A stretch of 64,000 bases of DNA. Source: Acanthopleuribacter pedis (GTDB taxonomy: Bacteria > Acidobacteriota > Holophagae > Acanthopleuribacterales > Acanthopleuribacteraceae). The notes below the pieces were generated by a model, which had not been told where the DNA came from, did no database searches, and was given only the letters and a program-made list of their open reading frames with translations. The translations under genes and the position numbers were made by a program. The stretch lies in NCBI RefSeq assembly GCF_017377855.1, contig NZ_JAFREP010000006.1, positions 362,629 to 426,628 on the forward strand. The letters run 5' to 3'. The stretch's first letter is position 1; the number at the start of each line of letters is the position of its first letter. This document shows, in pieces, positions 55,701 to 64,000 of the stretch.

Positions 55701-57383
55701 CGCATGACCCGCGCCGACAACCCCGCCCGCAACCTGCGGTTCTTCTACGGGCCGCTCGGTCAGTTGTTGGAAGAATGGCAGGACAACCAGGTGATCCAGC
55801 GGGCCTTTGACCAAAACGGCAACCGCACCGCGCTGTCTTTGCCCGGCGGAACGAACCTTTCCTTCAGCCACGATCCCATGGGTCGTTTGCTGGACATTCA
55901 CCACGGCGAGCGTTTGCTGAGCCGCGGCGAATATGACGGGGCCGGCCGCGAGCGGGTGCGTCACCTCGGCAACGGTGTCCAGGTCCACCACGACTACGAT
56001 CCCGCCGGCCGCCTGCAACAAATTCAGGCGGTGAACAACCGTCGTGAAACGCTGATTCAGCGCGACTTCCAATACGACCAACAGGGCTTGCTCGCCCAAA
56101 TTGACGACCTGACCAAAGGCACCACCCGCTATCGCTACGATCAAAACGAACGTTTGCGTTCCGTGGACGGTTTTCTCAAGGAAACCTTTGCCTTTGACCC
56201 GGCCGGCAACATCCTCGATCCCGACGCCGGCGAAGCTCAAACCACCGTGGCCGGCGACCGCCTCGGCGTGTTCCGCGACCGCAAGTTCCAATACGACGAC
56301 GCGGGCAACCTGACCCGCATCAACCAAGGCCCGACCGGCGCCGAGGAAACCAACCTGACCTACGGTCCCGATAACCAGCTCATTCGGGTAGAACGGGACG
56401 GGTTAACCACCGAATACCAATACGACGCCTTTAACCGTCGCGTCGCCAAAATCAAAGGCGGCAAACGCACCGCGTTTTTCTGGGACAACCACGCCCTTGC
56501 CGCCGAACACACCGAGGACGGCTGGAAAACCTTTGTCTACGATGTGGACGGCCTGACCCCGGTTGCCATGTTGCAAAACGACAAGGCCTACTACTACCAC
56601 AACGACCACCTGGGTACCCCGCAAGAAATGACCGATGAACGCGGCAAAATCGTGTGGTCGGCGCGCTACCGTGCCTATGGCGAGGTGGCCGAATACCTCG
56701 CCGAAGAGGTGCATAACCCGCTGCGTTTTGCGGGTCAGTACCACGACGAAGAAAGCGGGTTGCACTACAACAACAACCGTTATTACGACCCCGTTGTCGG
56801 CCGTTTCATCCACCAGGACCCCATCGGGTTCGCGGGCGGCACCAACCTCTACCAATACGCGCCCAACCCGATTGGCTGGACCGATCCCTCCGGTTTGTCC
56901 TGTAAAAAAGGCAAACAAAACTCTTGGAACGAATTCCAAAAAGCCCACAAGGGCCAATTTAAGGATTCCTCCGAGGCATCCAAGGCCTACCAAGATCTGG
57001 TTTCCGGTCAGTCGCCCTGGCCCATCGGCTACACCCCTAAGACGGAGACACTTAAGCCGGGTACCAAGTTCGAAATGGCGGTTGGACCGGGGCAACCGGT
57101 TGATCGACCCGGCGGTTTCGGTACACCGGACTACATTAAGGATATGGATTTTGTGCGCGACGATCTCGCCGTAAAGCAAGCGTGGAAGCCGGATGTCGAC
57201 CGCGTCGTAACCTACGAGGTCGTGAAAGATCTCCCGGCCAAAACAGGCCCGGTCGGTCCGCAAATCGACGAGGCGACCGGCCGTTATTTGCCGGGCGGCG
57301 GGAACCAGCTGGAAATGACCGTGGCGCCGAAAGACCGCATGAACTATTTGAAAGTTGTGAGTGTAAGGAAGCTAGGCACATGA
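52722..57383 (+). CDS. Rhs/YD-repeat polymorphic toxin, possible TNT-like NAD glycohydrolase tip
   Basis: 1553 residues. An N-terminal helical domain (1-210) is followed by a Gly/Ser-rich linker (about 212-243), a hydrophobic segment (about 292-360), and a DUF6531-like start of the Rhs shell (GCPISMVTGEELLQFTEYLL, near 405). YD repeats (Y.YD..G.L) fill about 420-1360 and the shell ends at GRFIHQDPIGFAG and WTDPSGL (about 1388-1393), where Rhs proteins cleave themselves. The tip (about 1394-1553) contains DRPGGFG (Arg1462) and PGGGNQ (1524-1529), which resemble the Arg and PGGGxQ of TNT NAD glycohydrolases; this assignment is tentative. It overlaps the next ORF by 4 bases (ATGA). Confidence 0.9.
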   Translation: MTFPGSGPDTLLKGRFFRHDKNFYAFKVPDLYPTFSYDAARVGQAQKWMEHARQSVTTAEVSVPNIDGEEFLFEYLGKQRMLERYRLEILLAESPGYVLQYAESLRTELRQNEEVLRSWVHSHTMEKYFDGLIVSGDFYYTYTGRHAPQLFQGSYEWWQLVELVRASGIEIPPEYNYPIPRTGILTGAEFWAAAQNVLNNRIFIPQDVLNEEGSGGGAGGGGGAGGGSGGSGGSGGSGGGGSAASDNAPAPAPAPASGPSIGPDGSISGDTNPPAAPETEEESSWWSGLANAVSNISLSDVIHTTLDIVGLVPGLGEVADGLNALIYLAEGNYTDAALSAAAMIPFAGAGATAAKFAKKTGVGKAMVKAGEGVVNKVSKAASKIDNGLPSGKIKETCTGGCPISMVTGEELLQFTEYLLPGPLPYVFERTYRSGHTEDVGLGRGWTFSGCESLHSEGGELIYRTDEARSVAFPTPAVGETVGQVLEGLFLSRPETDRFELADRDGFTRVFSGEGGRWRLAQYRNRTGQKVDFEYRNGRLFQVVSQSGNRLRFETNDRGLFSGVDLLLKGAEAADHRVLAFEYDADRNLIANRDASGHGEKYQYRNHVLIQRTLRTGFNYYFEWDRYDTGARCLHNWGDGGNYDVRFKWFPEQHRSEITDSRGFTTLYQYNEMGHLLSETDGEGNVSRFERNSAGHMVKLHDPTGAVHESKVNDLGLVTKRTAPTGAVNHTEYNEHGKPVRYTDELGYVWRREYDAGQRLIANIDPLGNTTRYAYNSMGRPVKITRPDGRVHEMVWNANGALVSETGVDGIEIRYQYDAYDHMTAVIEGDKVTRYEYDKLGRVTRIIRPDETTLRLEWHANHMVSKYIDDQGNTTQYFYEDGLDEVTRRVNPDGSELRYEWDTERNLTALINENGERAQFFYDGNERLIKEIGFDGREQNYRYDAAGKLIEHRDGAHRVIHFERNALGALIKKTARDLQSGLAQTSEFAYDAAGRMTRADNPARNLRFFYGPLGQLLEEWQDNQVIQRAFDQNGNRTALSLPGGTNLSFSHDPMGRLLDIHHGERLLSRGEYDGAGRERVRHLGNGVQVHHDYDPAGRLQQIQAVNNRRETLIQRDFQYDQQGLLAQIDDLTKGTTRYRYDQNERLRSVDGFLKETFAFDPAGNILDPDAGEAQTTVAGDRLGVFRDRKFQYDDAGNLTRINQGPTGAEETNLTYGPDNQLIRVERDGLTTEYQYDAFNRRVAKIKGGKRTAFFWDNHALAAEHTEDGWKTFVYDVDGLTPVAMLQNDKAYYYHNDHLGTPQEMTDERGKIVWSARYRAYGEVAEYLAEEVHNPLRFAGQYHDEESGLHYNNNRYYDPVVGRFIHQDPIGFAGGTNLYQYAPNPIGWTDPSGLSCKKGKQNSWNEFQKAHKGQFKDSSEASKAYQDLVSGQSPWPIGYTPKTETLKPGTKFEMAVGPGQPVDRPGGFGTPDYIKDMDFVRDDLAVKQAWKPDVDRVVTYEVVKDLPAKTGPVGPQIDEATGRYLPGGGNQLEMTVAPKDRMNYLKVVSVRKLGT

Positions 57384-57754
57384 TCGAAGAACTTGACGTA
57401 GATGAAACGGCCGGCAAAGTGCGCTGGCGTTTTCAAGGAAAAAGGGTAGAGGCCGAAAGCGCCAATGCCTTGAATGGATCAGCCCTGTATTTTGAAACCG
57501 GCGGTTTTGTCGGGGTGATGAACGGGGTCAAACGCGATACCCACCACGTTGATTGTTTTGATCCCCGCGACGGGCGCCTGATGTTTCAGGTCAAGGCGCC
57601 CGAGGGTTTTTCAATCAGCTACTTAGCCAACCATCCCGATGCCGCGGCCGCCGTGGTATGCGGTGCCGATGAAAAGGTCGACGGATGGTATGATTGGCAT
57701 TTCGCCATTGATCCCAAAAACGGCTCGCTGAAACGGATCTCACCCGCCTATTGA
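57380..57754 (+). CDS. Probable immunity protein for the Rhs toxin
   Basis: 124 residues. ATG at 57380-57382 overlaps the Rhs stop (57381-57383), so the pair is translationally coupled. The protein is small, acidic and soluble (starts MIEELDVDETAGKVRWRF), with Trp, Tyr and Asp-rich beta segments such as KVDGWYDWHF; no family recognised. Its place directly after the toxin tip is the usual place for a cognate immunity gene, which is the basis for the call. An earlier in-frame start at 57182 would lie inside the toxin and is rejected. Confidence 0.75.
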   Translation: MIEELDVDETAGKVRWRFQGKRVEAESANALNGSALYFETGGFVGVMNGVKRDTHHVDCFDPRDGRLMFQVKAPEGFSISYLANHPDAAAAVVCGADEKVDGWYDWHFAIDPKNGSLKRISPAY

Positions 57755-57821
57755 CCAACAGGGCGGGGCGACCCTCGCCAACCACCGGCCGGATCACCCG
57801 GTTGAGACAAGGAACATCATC

Positions 57822-58790
57822 ATGGAAACCCGCAACTACCTTCCTTTTCCCAATGCTTCCTACCGTTGCCGCGATAACCGCAAGCGACCTTTGCTGGTGG
57901 CCGTCGCCAAGGGCACCTTCAAGATTGAAGACGGCAAGGTGCTCAAACCGGTGCAGGAACAAAAGCCGGTTCTGCCCAAGGACACCTATTTTGGTGAACC
58001 CGGCGCCTCTTCGATCTTGCGCCCTTCCGATTTCGTTCCCGCCAAACCGCGCACCGACGTCTTTGTCAACGCGTTGGCCCACGCGCCCGGCGGCAAACCC
58101 CAGGCCCAATGGTTGGCCGAGGTGCAGGTGGGCATTCATACCGCCGCCTACAAAATCTTGGGCCGCCGCAACTGGGTTTATTCCGGTGCCGAGAGCCGAT
58201 GGATGTTGGAAGACCCCAAACCTGTGCCCACCGTGCCGCTGCGTTACGAGCAGGCCTACGGGGGCCGCGGCGAGGTCGACGGGGAAGAGAAGGTGTTTGG
58301 CAAAAACCCGCTGGGCACCGGCTTTGTTGCGCCGGCGCATCCCAGTGACGGCGACAAGGTCAAAGCCCCGCAAATCGAAATGCCAGGTTACCCCGTCACC
58401 GAGCTTGGCGGGGATTACCTCCCGGCCGGCTTGTGTGCCACCTACGAGGATTGGGGTTTGCACAGCGACGACGCGCCTTACGCCGCCTGTAACCGCGCCC
58501 ACCCCAGCTTGATGTTCCCGGGCAAAGTGCCGGCCGACGCCTGGGTCACCCTCACCAACCTAAGCCCCGAGGGGCGCCTATCGTTCGGATTACCCCCGTA
58601 CCAGATGATCAACCTGGTGCGTTACGTGGACGGCGGCATGTTGCCCGGAGCGATGGTACTCGACACCATTGCCATCGACGTCCCCAACATGGAAGTCCAG
58701 CTCACCTGGCGCCTCCCGATTTCGCTAAATTCGGAAGTGCGCGTACTCGAGTTCCGCATGGAACAAAACGCCGAGAAAAACGCCTCGTAA
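57822..58790 (+). CDS. DUF2169 family protein, type VI effector-associated
   Basis: 322 residues. The N-terminus (RPLLVAVAKGTFKIEDGKVL), the central TDVFVNALAHAPGG and YEQAYGGRG segments match DUF2169 proteins, which occur beside PAAR, VgrG or Rhs effectors and serve as loading adaptors (family knowledge). An AAGGA ribosome site precedes the ATG. It lies 67 bases after the probable immunity gene and completes a toxin-immunity-adaptor unit. VgrG, PAAR and type VI sheath genes are not in the window. Confidence 0.85.
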   Translation: METRNYLPFPNASYRCRDNRKRPLLVAVAKGTFKIEDGKVLKPVQEQKPVLPKDTYFGEPGASSILRPSDFVPAKPRTDVFVNALAHAPGGKPQAQWLAEVQVGIHTAAYKILGRRNWVYSGAESRWMLEDPKPVPTVPLRYEQAYGGRGEVDGEEKVFGKNPLGTGFVAPAHPSDGDKVKAPQIEMPGYPVTELGGDYLPAGLCATYEDWGLHSDDAPYAACNRAHPSLMFPGKVPADAWVTLTNLSPEGRLSFGLPPYQMINLVRYVDGGMLPGAMVLDTIAIDVPNMEVQLTWRLPISLNSEVRVLEFRMEQNAEKNAS

Positions 58791-58798
58791 CTCTACCG

Positions 58799-58825
58799 CC
58801 GGCCCGGTCCCACCGGGCCGGGACC
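58799..58825 (+). terminator. Hairpin terminator after the Rhs unit
   Basis: CCGGCCCGGT, three-base loop, ACCGGGCCGG: a perfect 10-bp G+C stem starting 9 bases after the DUF2169 stop. The T-run (TTTT) lies about 9 bases further, so termination may be weaker than usual. Confidence 0.65.
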
Positions 58826-59318
58826 GCGTATTTTCAGGTAGGCACGAGACGAACCCCATCTTTTAATAGCGGCTTCACCCGGCTTAACTTTGCCGAGTCA
58901 TAAAACGCCGCGCGGAATGCTTGCCCACGAATGATTGAAGATTCGTCTGATCCGAATAGGGTTAAAAGCCGGAATTCTTCAGGATGGGGAAATCCTGAGG
59001 GATTCGCGTGGGCCACCACCGAGGGCTCATTCATCTTTCCGTTGCTCGCAAACATCTACCAGACAAACAAGCCGGTTAGGAAGAAATAACGACTTCCGAG
59101 TGTAGCTACAGGACAGGAAAACCCATGTCGCCATCGAAATTATCCAAAATAGAAGCTGGTGACATCTGGGTGACTCCTCAGGAAAACCACAACATGCGTG
59201 GATCGTGAGATCACGCTCGGCACGAAGAAACACTGAAATCAAAAAATTATGCCAGCGGTGATCAACGCTTTTGGTGTCAAAATGCGCTTTGCAGGGTACA
59301 GCCCTCTCCAATACCCAT
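58826..59318. other. Degenerate region with possible gene remnants
   Basis: No intact gene. A minus-strand ORF at 58834-59055 (73 codons) has protein-like stretches (PHPEEFRLLTLFGSDES, AAFYDSAKLSRVKPL) but no ribosome site or recognised family. Plus-strand sequence around 59140-59300 may be the decayed 5' part of the PP2C-like pseudogene that follows. Confidence 0.35.
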
Positions 59319-59582
59319 GCAATCCAACAGCTTGTGCTGACCAAGTTCCTGGGCGGGGATACGTTTCATGAGCCAATGGTCGGGCCCATTACCCTGGCGT
59401 CAGGTGATCGGATTCTGCTTTGCTCGTGAGGCGCTTACGACTCGCTTAATGATGAGATCATTCGTGGTATTTTGAACGACGAGACTCTAAAAACCAGCGA
59501 TGCCGCCAAGCAGATGGTTCGGCTAGTACGCGAAAGAGGCGAAGAAAATAATCCAACTGCAGCGAGTGAAAAGCTTGGCTAA
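59319..59582 (+). pseudogene. PP2C-type Ser/Thr phosphatase remnant
   Basis: One frame reads LVLTKFLGG, then ITLASGDRILLCS, a TGA at 59427-59429, then GAYDSLNDEIIRGIL and DAAKQMVRLVRERGEENNPT, closing at TAA 59580. This is the C-terminal third of a PP2C phosphatase (..GDrlLLCSDGL.D.l.., A..LV..A..rG..DN.T). The stop replaces the metal-binding Asp of CSDG, and the N-terminal two-thirds are missing or scrambled. PP2C phosphatases regulate type VI systems in some bacteria, which would fit its neighbours, but here it is broken. Confidence 0.7.
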
Positions 59583-59593
59583 GATTGGGTTCT

Positions 59594-59625
59594 AAAGATA
59601 TTTTTATGTGTGTGCAAATATCTTT
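59594..59625. repeat. Perfect 10-bp inverted repeat
   Basis: AAAGATATTT (59594-59603) and AAATATCTTT (59616-59625) separated by 12 bases, about one helical turn arm to arm. It lies after the phosphatase remnant and about 320 bases upstream of the YD-repeat gene. It could be an operator or a small hairpin. The rest of 59626-59943 is A+T-richer sequence without a supported gene and must hold the promoter of the next gene. Confidence 0.5.
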
Positions 59626-59943
59626 CGACGATCTTTCTGTGAATTTCGTAGCCTATTTTTTTTCTGTTTGTGTTTAATATTTGGAGCCGGCCAAAGGAAA
59701 GAACGATCTCCTAATGAAATCACCCCAAAAGCCCTTGTCCTTTTTCCCGGTCAGGCACGTTCTCGATTCGAGCCCAGCCCGCTGGAAGTCCTCGCTCTTT
59801 TTTCGGTTCCTCCTAACGCTAGCCTTGGACACACCGGCGGGTTTTGATCCAGATACCCCTGTACGTCACTTGGGCAACCTGGCCATGTGTCATCCTTCTA
59901 TTTTTTCAAAACTTGAATATTCCTATCCCTGCTAGGAGTCTTT

Positions 59944-62900
59944 ATGACCCGCGATCTCATTTTTGAACGTCGCTGTGCCTTTGTATGCACGCGCGTCCGT
60001 TTTCTGTTAGCCCTTTTGCTTTTTGTTTGCCCCCTTCAATCAACCCTGGCCTTTCAAGGTGAGACCCAAAATCTAAATCCCGCCGTCACCGGCACCGTCG
60101 ACGGCGTGATTCCTCTATCCTCCGACGCGGATCACCTGGGCCTCAACATTGCCGCGCCCTATTCCAGCGTCAACGAGTTCACGGGAAAACTTCAGGTGAG
60201 CCTCGATCCGATTGGTGTTCCCGAGCTTAGCATTCGCCCGATTTACAAGGCTTACCAACAGAAGCACTGCAACGACGAAAGCGGGTTTCGGCTGTGTCCG
60301 ATGAACGAACCCGACACCGGTTCCGTGCTCGGCGAGGGTTGGAACCTTCATTTCGGCTTCATCATCGCGCGCAACGCGATCTACGGAGCCCCTGGTTCGA
60401 GCGATTGGGAGCGGGTGCGATTTGTGGACACCGCCGGCAACGTCACCACCTTCGGCCGCGACGCGGTTTTCCAAGCGGACCCGCAAGACGGTGGCGCCTC
60501 GGATCACTGCACGGCAGGTGGCTGCGTGCCCAACCAAGCCGACGTCCATTTCATCGATGACCAACTCCGCCGGATCAGCCGCGGTCGGCGTTCGGATGGC
60601 ACGAGCTTGCAGGGGTTTTCCCATTTCCCCTATGTGCTTTCGGACCCGAACGGCCAAAAAACAGAATACCGGGCAACACGTTTTGTCACCAATCCAGCCA
60701 ATGCAAGCAGTGTGACCTTTTACCCCACACAGATCTGGTCGCCAAGCGGTCGGTTGCTGCGCATTGATTACGTTGGCGGAACCGATCCTGACGGTACGCT
60801 CCCCGACTTTCCCCGCATTGAGAGGGTCACGGACGAAAACGGCCGAAGTTTGGTGTTCCATTACCAGGGCGCTCTTCTTGAGCGCATCACGTTGGAAGCC
60901 GGACAAAATACCAAGCTGCTCAAACGATTCGCCTACCGCCAGGTGTTCGCGGGCGGTACTTCCCACACCACGCTTCACAAGGTGATCACGCCCGAGGGCT
61001 ACGAAACGGTTTTCACCATGGAAGACGTCGGTGAGCCCAAGCCGCTGCTGACGGCCTTGACTCTGCCAACCGGTGGCACGGTTCACTACCAATACGACAC
61101 CCAACGTTTTGAGTACCTCCAACCGGATGCGCGTGATTGCACGAACCGCCGCGTCGATGATTGCGTAACGCTAGAGCCCCGCTACCGGTTTTTCACCCGA
61201 GTCAGTGAGGTCAGCCACGGCGGCGGCCGTTACGCTTTCGATTACCGCCAGTGGTCGGTAGAGGAAGAACGGCAAAGCGCAACCGGTCAAGGCGCACTGG
61301 ACGTGACCGTTACCCAAACGAACGGCGCCCATGCCTTCCAGCGCACCACCACCTACATCAACACCCCACTTTTTGAGACCAACTACCGCGTTTTCACGGA
61401 TGGGTACCTGGTTGGCCGTCCGCGCGCCAAGCAAACCACCTACCGTGACACGACCCTCAACGAATCCTGGCGTTACACGCCGGAACTGAGCATCGCCGCG
61501 CATGCCGGGGGCGACAGCGTCTCGGTCAGCGCCGTTCGTCAATACGCACAGCAGATCGACGGGCAATGGATCGACACCCATTACGACTATTCCTGGTTCG
61601 AAGACGGCAACTGGCAACCCGGCGACTTCCGCGAGGCATTTCTCCAGCCGGTCAAGATCACCCGGCAGGCCCGTGGCAGCAACCTGTCTTTGATCCGTGA
61701 ATTCGATTATGACCACCGCTTTGTTGCCAATTTCGGCTGGGATCACAACACCACCCTCCACCAATATGCCTTGGCGCTACTCACGCGCGACCAACAAACG
61801 CTGGTTGAGGTTGGCCGGGAAACCTTGCTTGATCGAACAACCTACCGCTACGAGGACGTTTATTTTCCATTCCCCACCAAGGTTGAGCATTGGCAGGACG
61901 CCACCACCTATCGCACCGAGCGCTACATTTACATCCAAAAAGGGAGCAATCGAGGGCGTTTGCTCACCGCCAAACGCCTCGGACAAAGCGGGCTGACGAC
62001 TTACAACAGCTACCAATATGGCCAGGCTTCAAGCATTAGCTTGCCCGAGGGCGAGTCGATGTCGCGCACCGTCGATTATGACGGGACCGTCGCCAACGAA
62101 ACCATCAACGGCGTCACCACCGTCTACGGTTACGACGCCGACCTTCGCTTGATCAGCGTTCAGGTACCCGCGACCGCGCCGTTGATTACCGAGTTCTCGC
62201 CGCCAGGGGTTACCCCGACCACGGTGGCGACCTTTTACGAATTGGGCCAAGGGCTCCGCCTGGCCGAGGATCAGCCTTTCCCGATTGCGACGCGAACCAT
62301 CGCGGAACGGGTTCCGGTTGAGACGGTGACCCTGGATGATTGGGGCCGCGTTCATCTGGAAACGCGCCAGACTTCGCCAAGCCACATCTACACCCGAACC
62401 CATGGCTATTCACCACTCGGTACCAAAGAAACCCTGGAAGCGGAGAACGGCCGTTGGACCTACCACCTTGACGTGTATGGACGACCAACCCACGCCGAGC
62501 ACCACGACATTCGCGACGGCCTGTTGTTGCTCAAGACCGATTTCCAATACGAAACAAAAGCAGACGGGGCCACGGTCGTTACCGAAACCACCGAGGCCCA
62601 AACCCGAGATTACAGCAGCCTGCCGATTGAACCCCAACTCCCAACGACGCGGGTTTCCACGGTGACCAGGACCAGTGAAACGGATCTTGCCACACGCCTG
62701 GTGCGTGCCGAAACCAACGGACAACCGGTGGTTTTCGACTATGCGCCGCACGCCAAGGGTGTGGAAATCACCACGCGGCCTTATGACGACCCATCCTTGG
62801 AACGTGTCACCGTCACCAATCTCTTGGGTGACCTGGTCGCTGAAAGCCATCCCGAAATCGAACATCCGATTCATTACGACTACGATGCGGACGGCCTGCT

Positions 62901-64000
62901 TGAGGAGCAATACCACGGCGGGATCAATGACAAAAAGATGCGGCGGGTATTTCGTTACGACGATGCCGGACGTTTGGTTGAGAAGTTGGGTTCCACGCTG
63001 GAAGCGCCCGGTGTTTTACAGCCGCTCTCTTCGTTCACCTATGACCCGCTGGGTCGGTTGATTGAGGCCACGCAATTCAACAACCACCAATACCCGGTGA
63101 CCATCACCTACGACGCGTTCGACAGCGCCAACCGGGTACAGACATACCAGGTGTTCATCCCCCAAATCGAACACACCGATTTCAGCAGCGTGCCTTACCG
63201 CGACCTGGGTGGCTCACGGCGATATCGGGTTTCCCTGGATTACGAGGCGCTTGGCCGCGTGTCGGCAATCAAACACGCCAACGGTGGCTTCACCGGCTAC
63301 AGCTATGAATTCGATGCCTCACCGTTCGAGGTGTTTTACGGTTTTGGACCGGCCCACCCGCAAGGACCGGACTTCGCCCAAGTCATCGACCTGGCGCGGT
63401 TTCATCCCTACAACGGCAACAACTTGAGCGCCGCCTATGATTTGGATCGTTGCCAATCAAAGGGCTGTAACGAAACCTTGCGCGCCATGGCGGCGCCCGA
63501 GTTGGACCAACGCCATGGATTTGACGGCCGGATCTTCACCACCACCGACGCCTACCTGGCCACCTTCGAGCAAAACACACGATCCTTCGCCCAATATCCC
63601 AACGTACCCTTCTTCGCGATCCAAGCGGTTGACAGTCTCGGTCGCCCCCGGCTCCACCGCCTGTTTGACATCCTCTCGACCGGCGAGGCTCTTTTTACCG
63701 AAGCCACCATCCAGTACAACGCCTTCGGGTTCGTGGACCATTTGATTCGGCGCGACAACCTGTTCAGCTCGCGCTTGTTTTTCTACGACTACACCGAGCT
63801 GGGTCAACTCGCGAAGCTCAGCATGGGTTCGGCGACCGTTGATTACCGCTACGATCCACGCGGGAACTTGATTTCCCGATCCGGGTTAAGCGTAAACGTC
63901 GGTGGCGATACCCTTCAACTGCCAAGCTTTTCAGCGAGTTACAGTGAGGGAAACCCATACCATCACGACGGCGACGGGATGGACTACGACGGGGTGGGGC
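59944..64000 (+). CDS. Secreted YD-repeat (Rhs-like) protein, 3' end beyond the window
   Basis: 1352 codons are visible, frame open to the right edge. TAGGAG lies six bases before the ATG. A signal peptide (VRFLLALLLFVCPLQSTLAF) shows export by Sec, unlike the first Rhs protein. The rest is a large beta-rich shell with YD-type repeats (for example VFRYDDAGRLVEKLG, SFTYDPLGRLIEATQF, VDYRYDPRGNLISRSG) interspersed with less regular segments. Two Cys pairs (about HCNDESGFRLC and HCTAGGC) sit in the N-terminal 200 residues. The toxin tip, if any, and an immunity gene would lie beyond 64000. The DP.GL end motif is not reached. Confidence 0.9.
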   Translation, partial: MTRDLIFERRCAFVCTRVRFLLALLLFVCPLQSTLAFQGETQNLNPAVTGTVDGVIPLSSDADHLGLNIAAPYSSVNEFTGKLQVSLDPIGVPELSIRPIYKAYQQKHCNDESGFRLCPMNEPDTGSVLGEGWNLHFGFIIARNAIYGAPGSSDWERVRFVDTAGNVTTFGRDAVFQADPQDGGASDHCTAGGCVPNQADVHFIDDQLRRISRGRRSDGTSLQGFSHFPYVLSDPNGQKTEYRATRFVTNPANASSVTFYPTQIWSPSGRLLRIDYVGGTDPDGTLPDFPRIERVTDENGRSLVFHYQGALLERITLEAGQNTKLLKRFAYRQVFAGGTSHTTLHKVITPEGYETVFTMEDVGEPKPLLTALTLPTGGTVHYQYDTQRFEYLQPDARDCTNRRVDDCVTLEPRYRFFTRVSEVSHGGGRYAFDYRQWSVEEERQSATGQGALDVTVTQTNGAHAFQRTTTYINTPLFETNYRVFTDGYLVGRPRAKQTTYRDTTLNESWRYTPELSIAAHAGGDSVSVSAVRQYAQQIDGQWIDTHYDYSWFEDGNWQPGDFREAFLQPVKITRQARGSNLSLIREFDYDHRFVANFGWDHNTTLHQYALALLTRDQQTLVEVGRETLLDRTTYRYEDVYFPFPTKVEHWQDATTYRTERYIYIQKGSNRGRLLTAKRLGQSGLTTYNSYQYGQASSISLPEGESMSRTVDYDGTVANETINGVTTVYGYDADLRLISVQVPATAPLITEFSPPGVTPTTVATFYELGQGLRLAEDQPFPIATRTIAERVPVETVTLDDWGRVHLETRQTSPSHIYTRTHGYSPLGTKETLEAENGRWTYHLDVYGRPTHAEHHDIRDGLLLLKTDFQYETKADGATVVTETTEAQTRDYSSLPIEPQLPTTRVSTVTRTSETDLATRLVRAETNGQPVVFDYAPHAKGVEITTRPYDDPSLERVTVTNLLGDLVAESHPEIEHPIHYDYDADGLLEEQYHGGINDKKMRRVFRYDDAGRLVEKLGSTLEAPGVLQPLSSFTYDPLGRLIEATQFNNHQYPVTITYDAFDSANRVQTYQVFIPQIEHTDFSSVPYRDLGGSRRYRVSLDYEALGRVSAIKHANGGFTGYSYEFDASPFEVFYGFGPAHPQGPDFAQVIDLARFHPYNGNNLSAAYDLDRCQSKGCNETLRAMAAPELDQRHGFDGRIFTTTDAYLATFEQNTRSFAQYPNVPFFAIQAVDSLGRPRLHRLFDILSTGEALFTEATIQYNAFGFVDHLIRRDNLFSSRLFFYDYTELGQLAKLSMGSATVDYRYDPRGNLISRSGLSVNVGGDTLQLPSFSASYSEGNPYHHDGDGMDYDGVG

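Noticed and set aside
59027..59344. 105-residue minus-strand ORF
   Set aside because: Overlaps the phosphatase remnant on the other strand; no ribosome site or motif.

Overview
The window is G+C-rich bacterial DNA with a secondary-metabolite locus, a peptide-maturation locus, a short A+T-rich island and an Rhs/YD-repeat region. The gene types (an ECF sigma factor of the Sig-70_X6 kind, an OmpR-type winged-helix regulator with TPR repeats, a beta-propeller hybrid sensor kinase, large Rhs/YD proteins) fit Acidobacteriota best, perhaps Holophagae-like. Myxobacteria or Planctomycetes are not excluded. No rRNA, tRNA or marker gene fixes the taxonomy.

Left region (1-17354, minus strand): a colinear NRPS-PKS assembly line of three proteins in one operon. 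The first protein is acyl-ligase, ketoreductase, carrier, condensation, adenylation with an inserted methyltransferase, carrier. The second is KS-AT-KR-ACP. The third is KS-AT-ACP-aminotransferase and runs off the left edge. Both AT domains carry a malonyl-type HAFH motif. The predicted order is a starter acid reduced by KR, one (probably aromatic, methylated) amino acid, a malonate unit reduced to beta-hydroxy, then a malonate unit converted to a beta-amine.

17.8-26.7 kb holds a secreted protein, an ECF sigma factor, a winged-helix/TPR regulator, a membrane-anchored methyltransferase-like protein, an AsnB-type amidotransferase overlapping a flippase-like membrane protein, and a YgjP-like metallopeptidase. 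A group IIC-like intron lies directly after the metallopeptidase stop codon and immediately downstream of an intrinsic terminator.

28.8-34.1 kb is an A+T-rich island flanked by two IS66-like remnants. It carries a pentapeptide-repeat membrane protein, a DUF6283-like cysteine protein and a P-loop ATPase fused to a PD-(D/E)XK-type nuclease domain, a candidate defence gene.

34.2-42.5 kb is a RiPP locus: a 55-residue two-cysteine precursor (plus strand) divergent from a radical SAM/SPASM maturase, an HlyD-like adaptor, a C39-peptidase ABC exporter and a second ABC protein whose C-terminus appears cut off at the island border. A near-consensus promoter and a strong terminator frame the precursor. 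To its right come a 1704-residue hybrid kinase, a CxxC thioredoxin-like protein, an unrecognised protein and a secreted BNR-like repeat protein.

52.7-64 kb holds an Rhs polymorphic toxin with an overlapping downstream ORF (putative immunity), a DUF2169 protein (type VI effector adaptor family), a decayed PP2C phosphatase and a secreted YD-repeat protein that runs off the right edge. A family of palindromic intergenic repeats appears at 18952-19132, 49784-50032 and 52139-52196.
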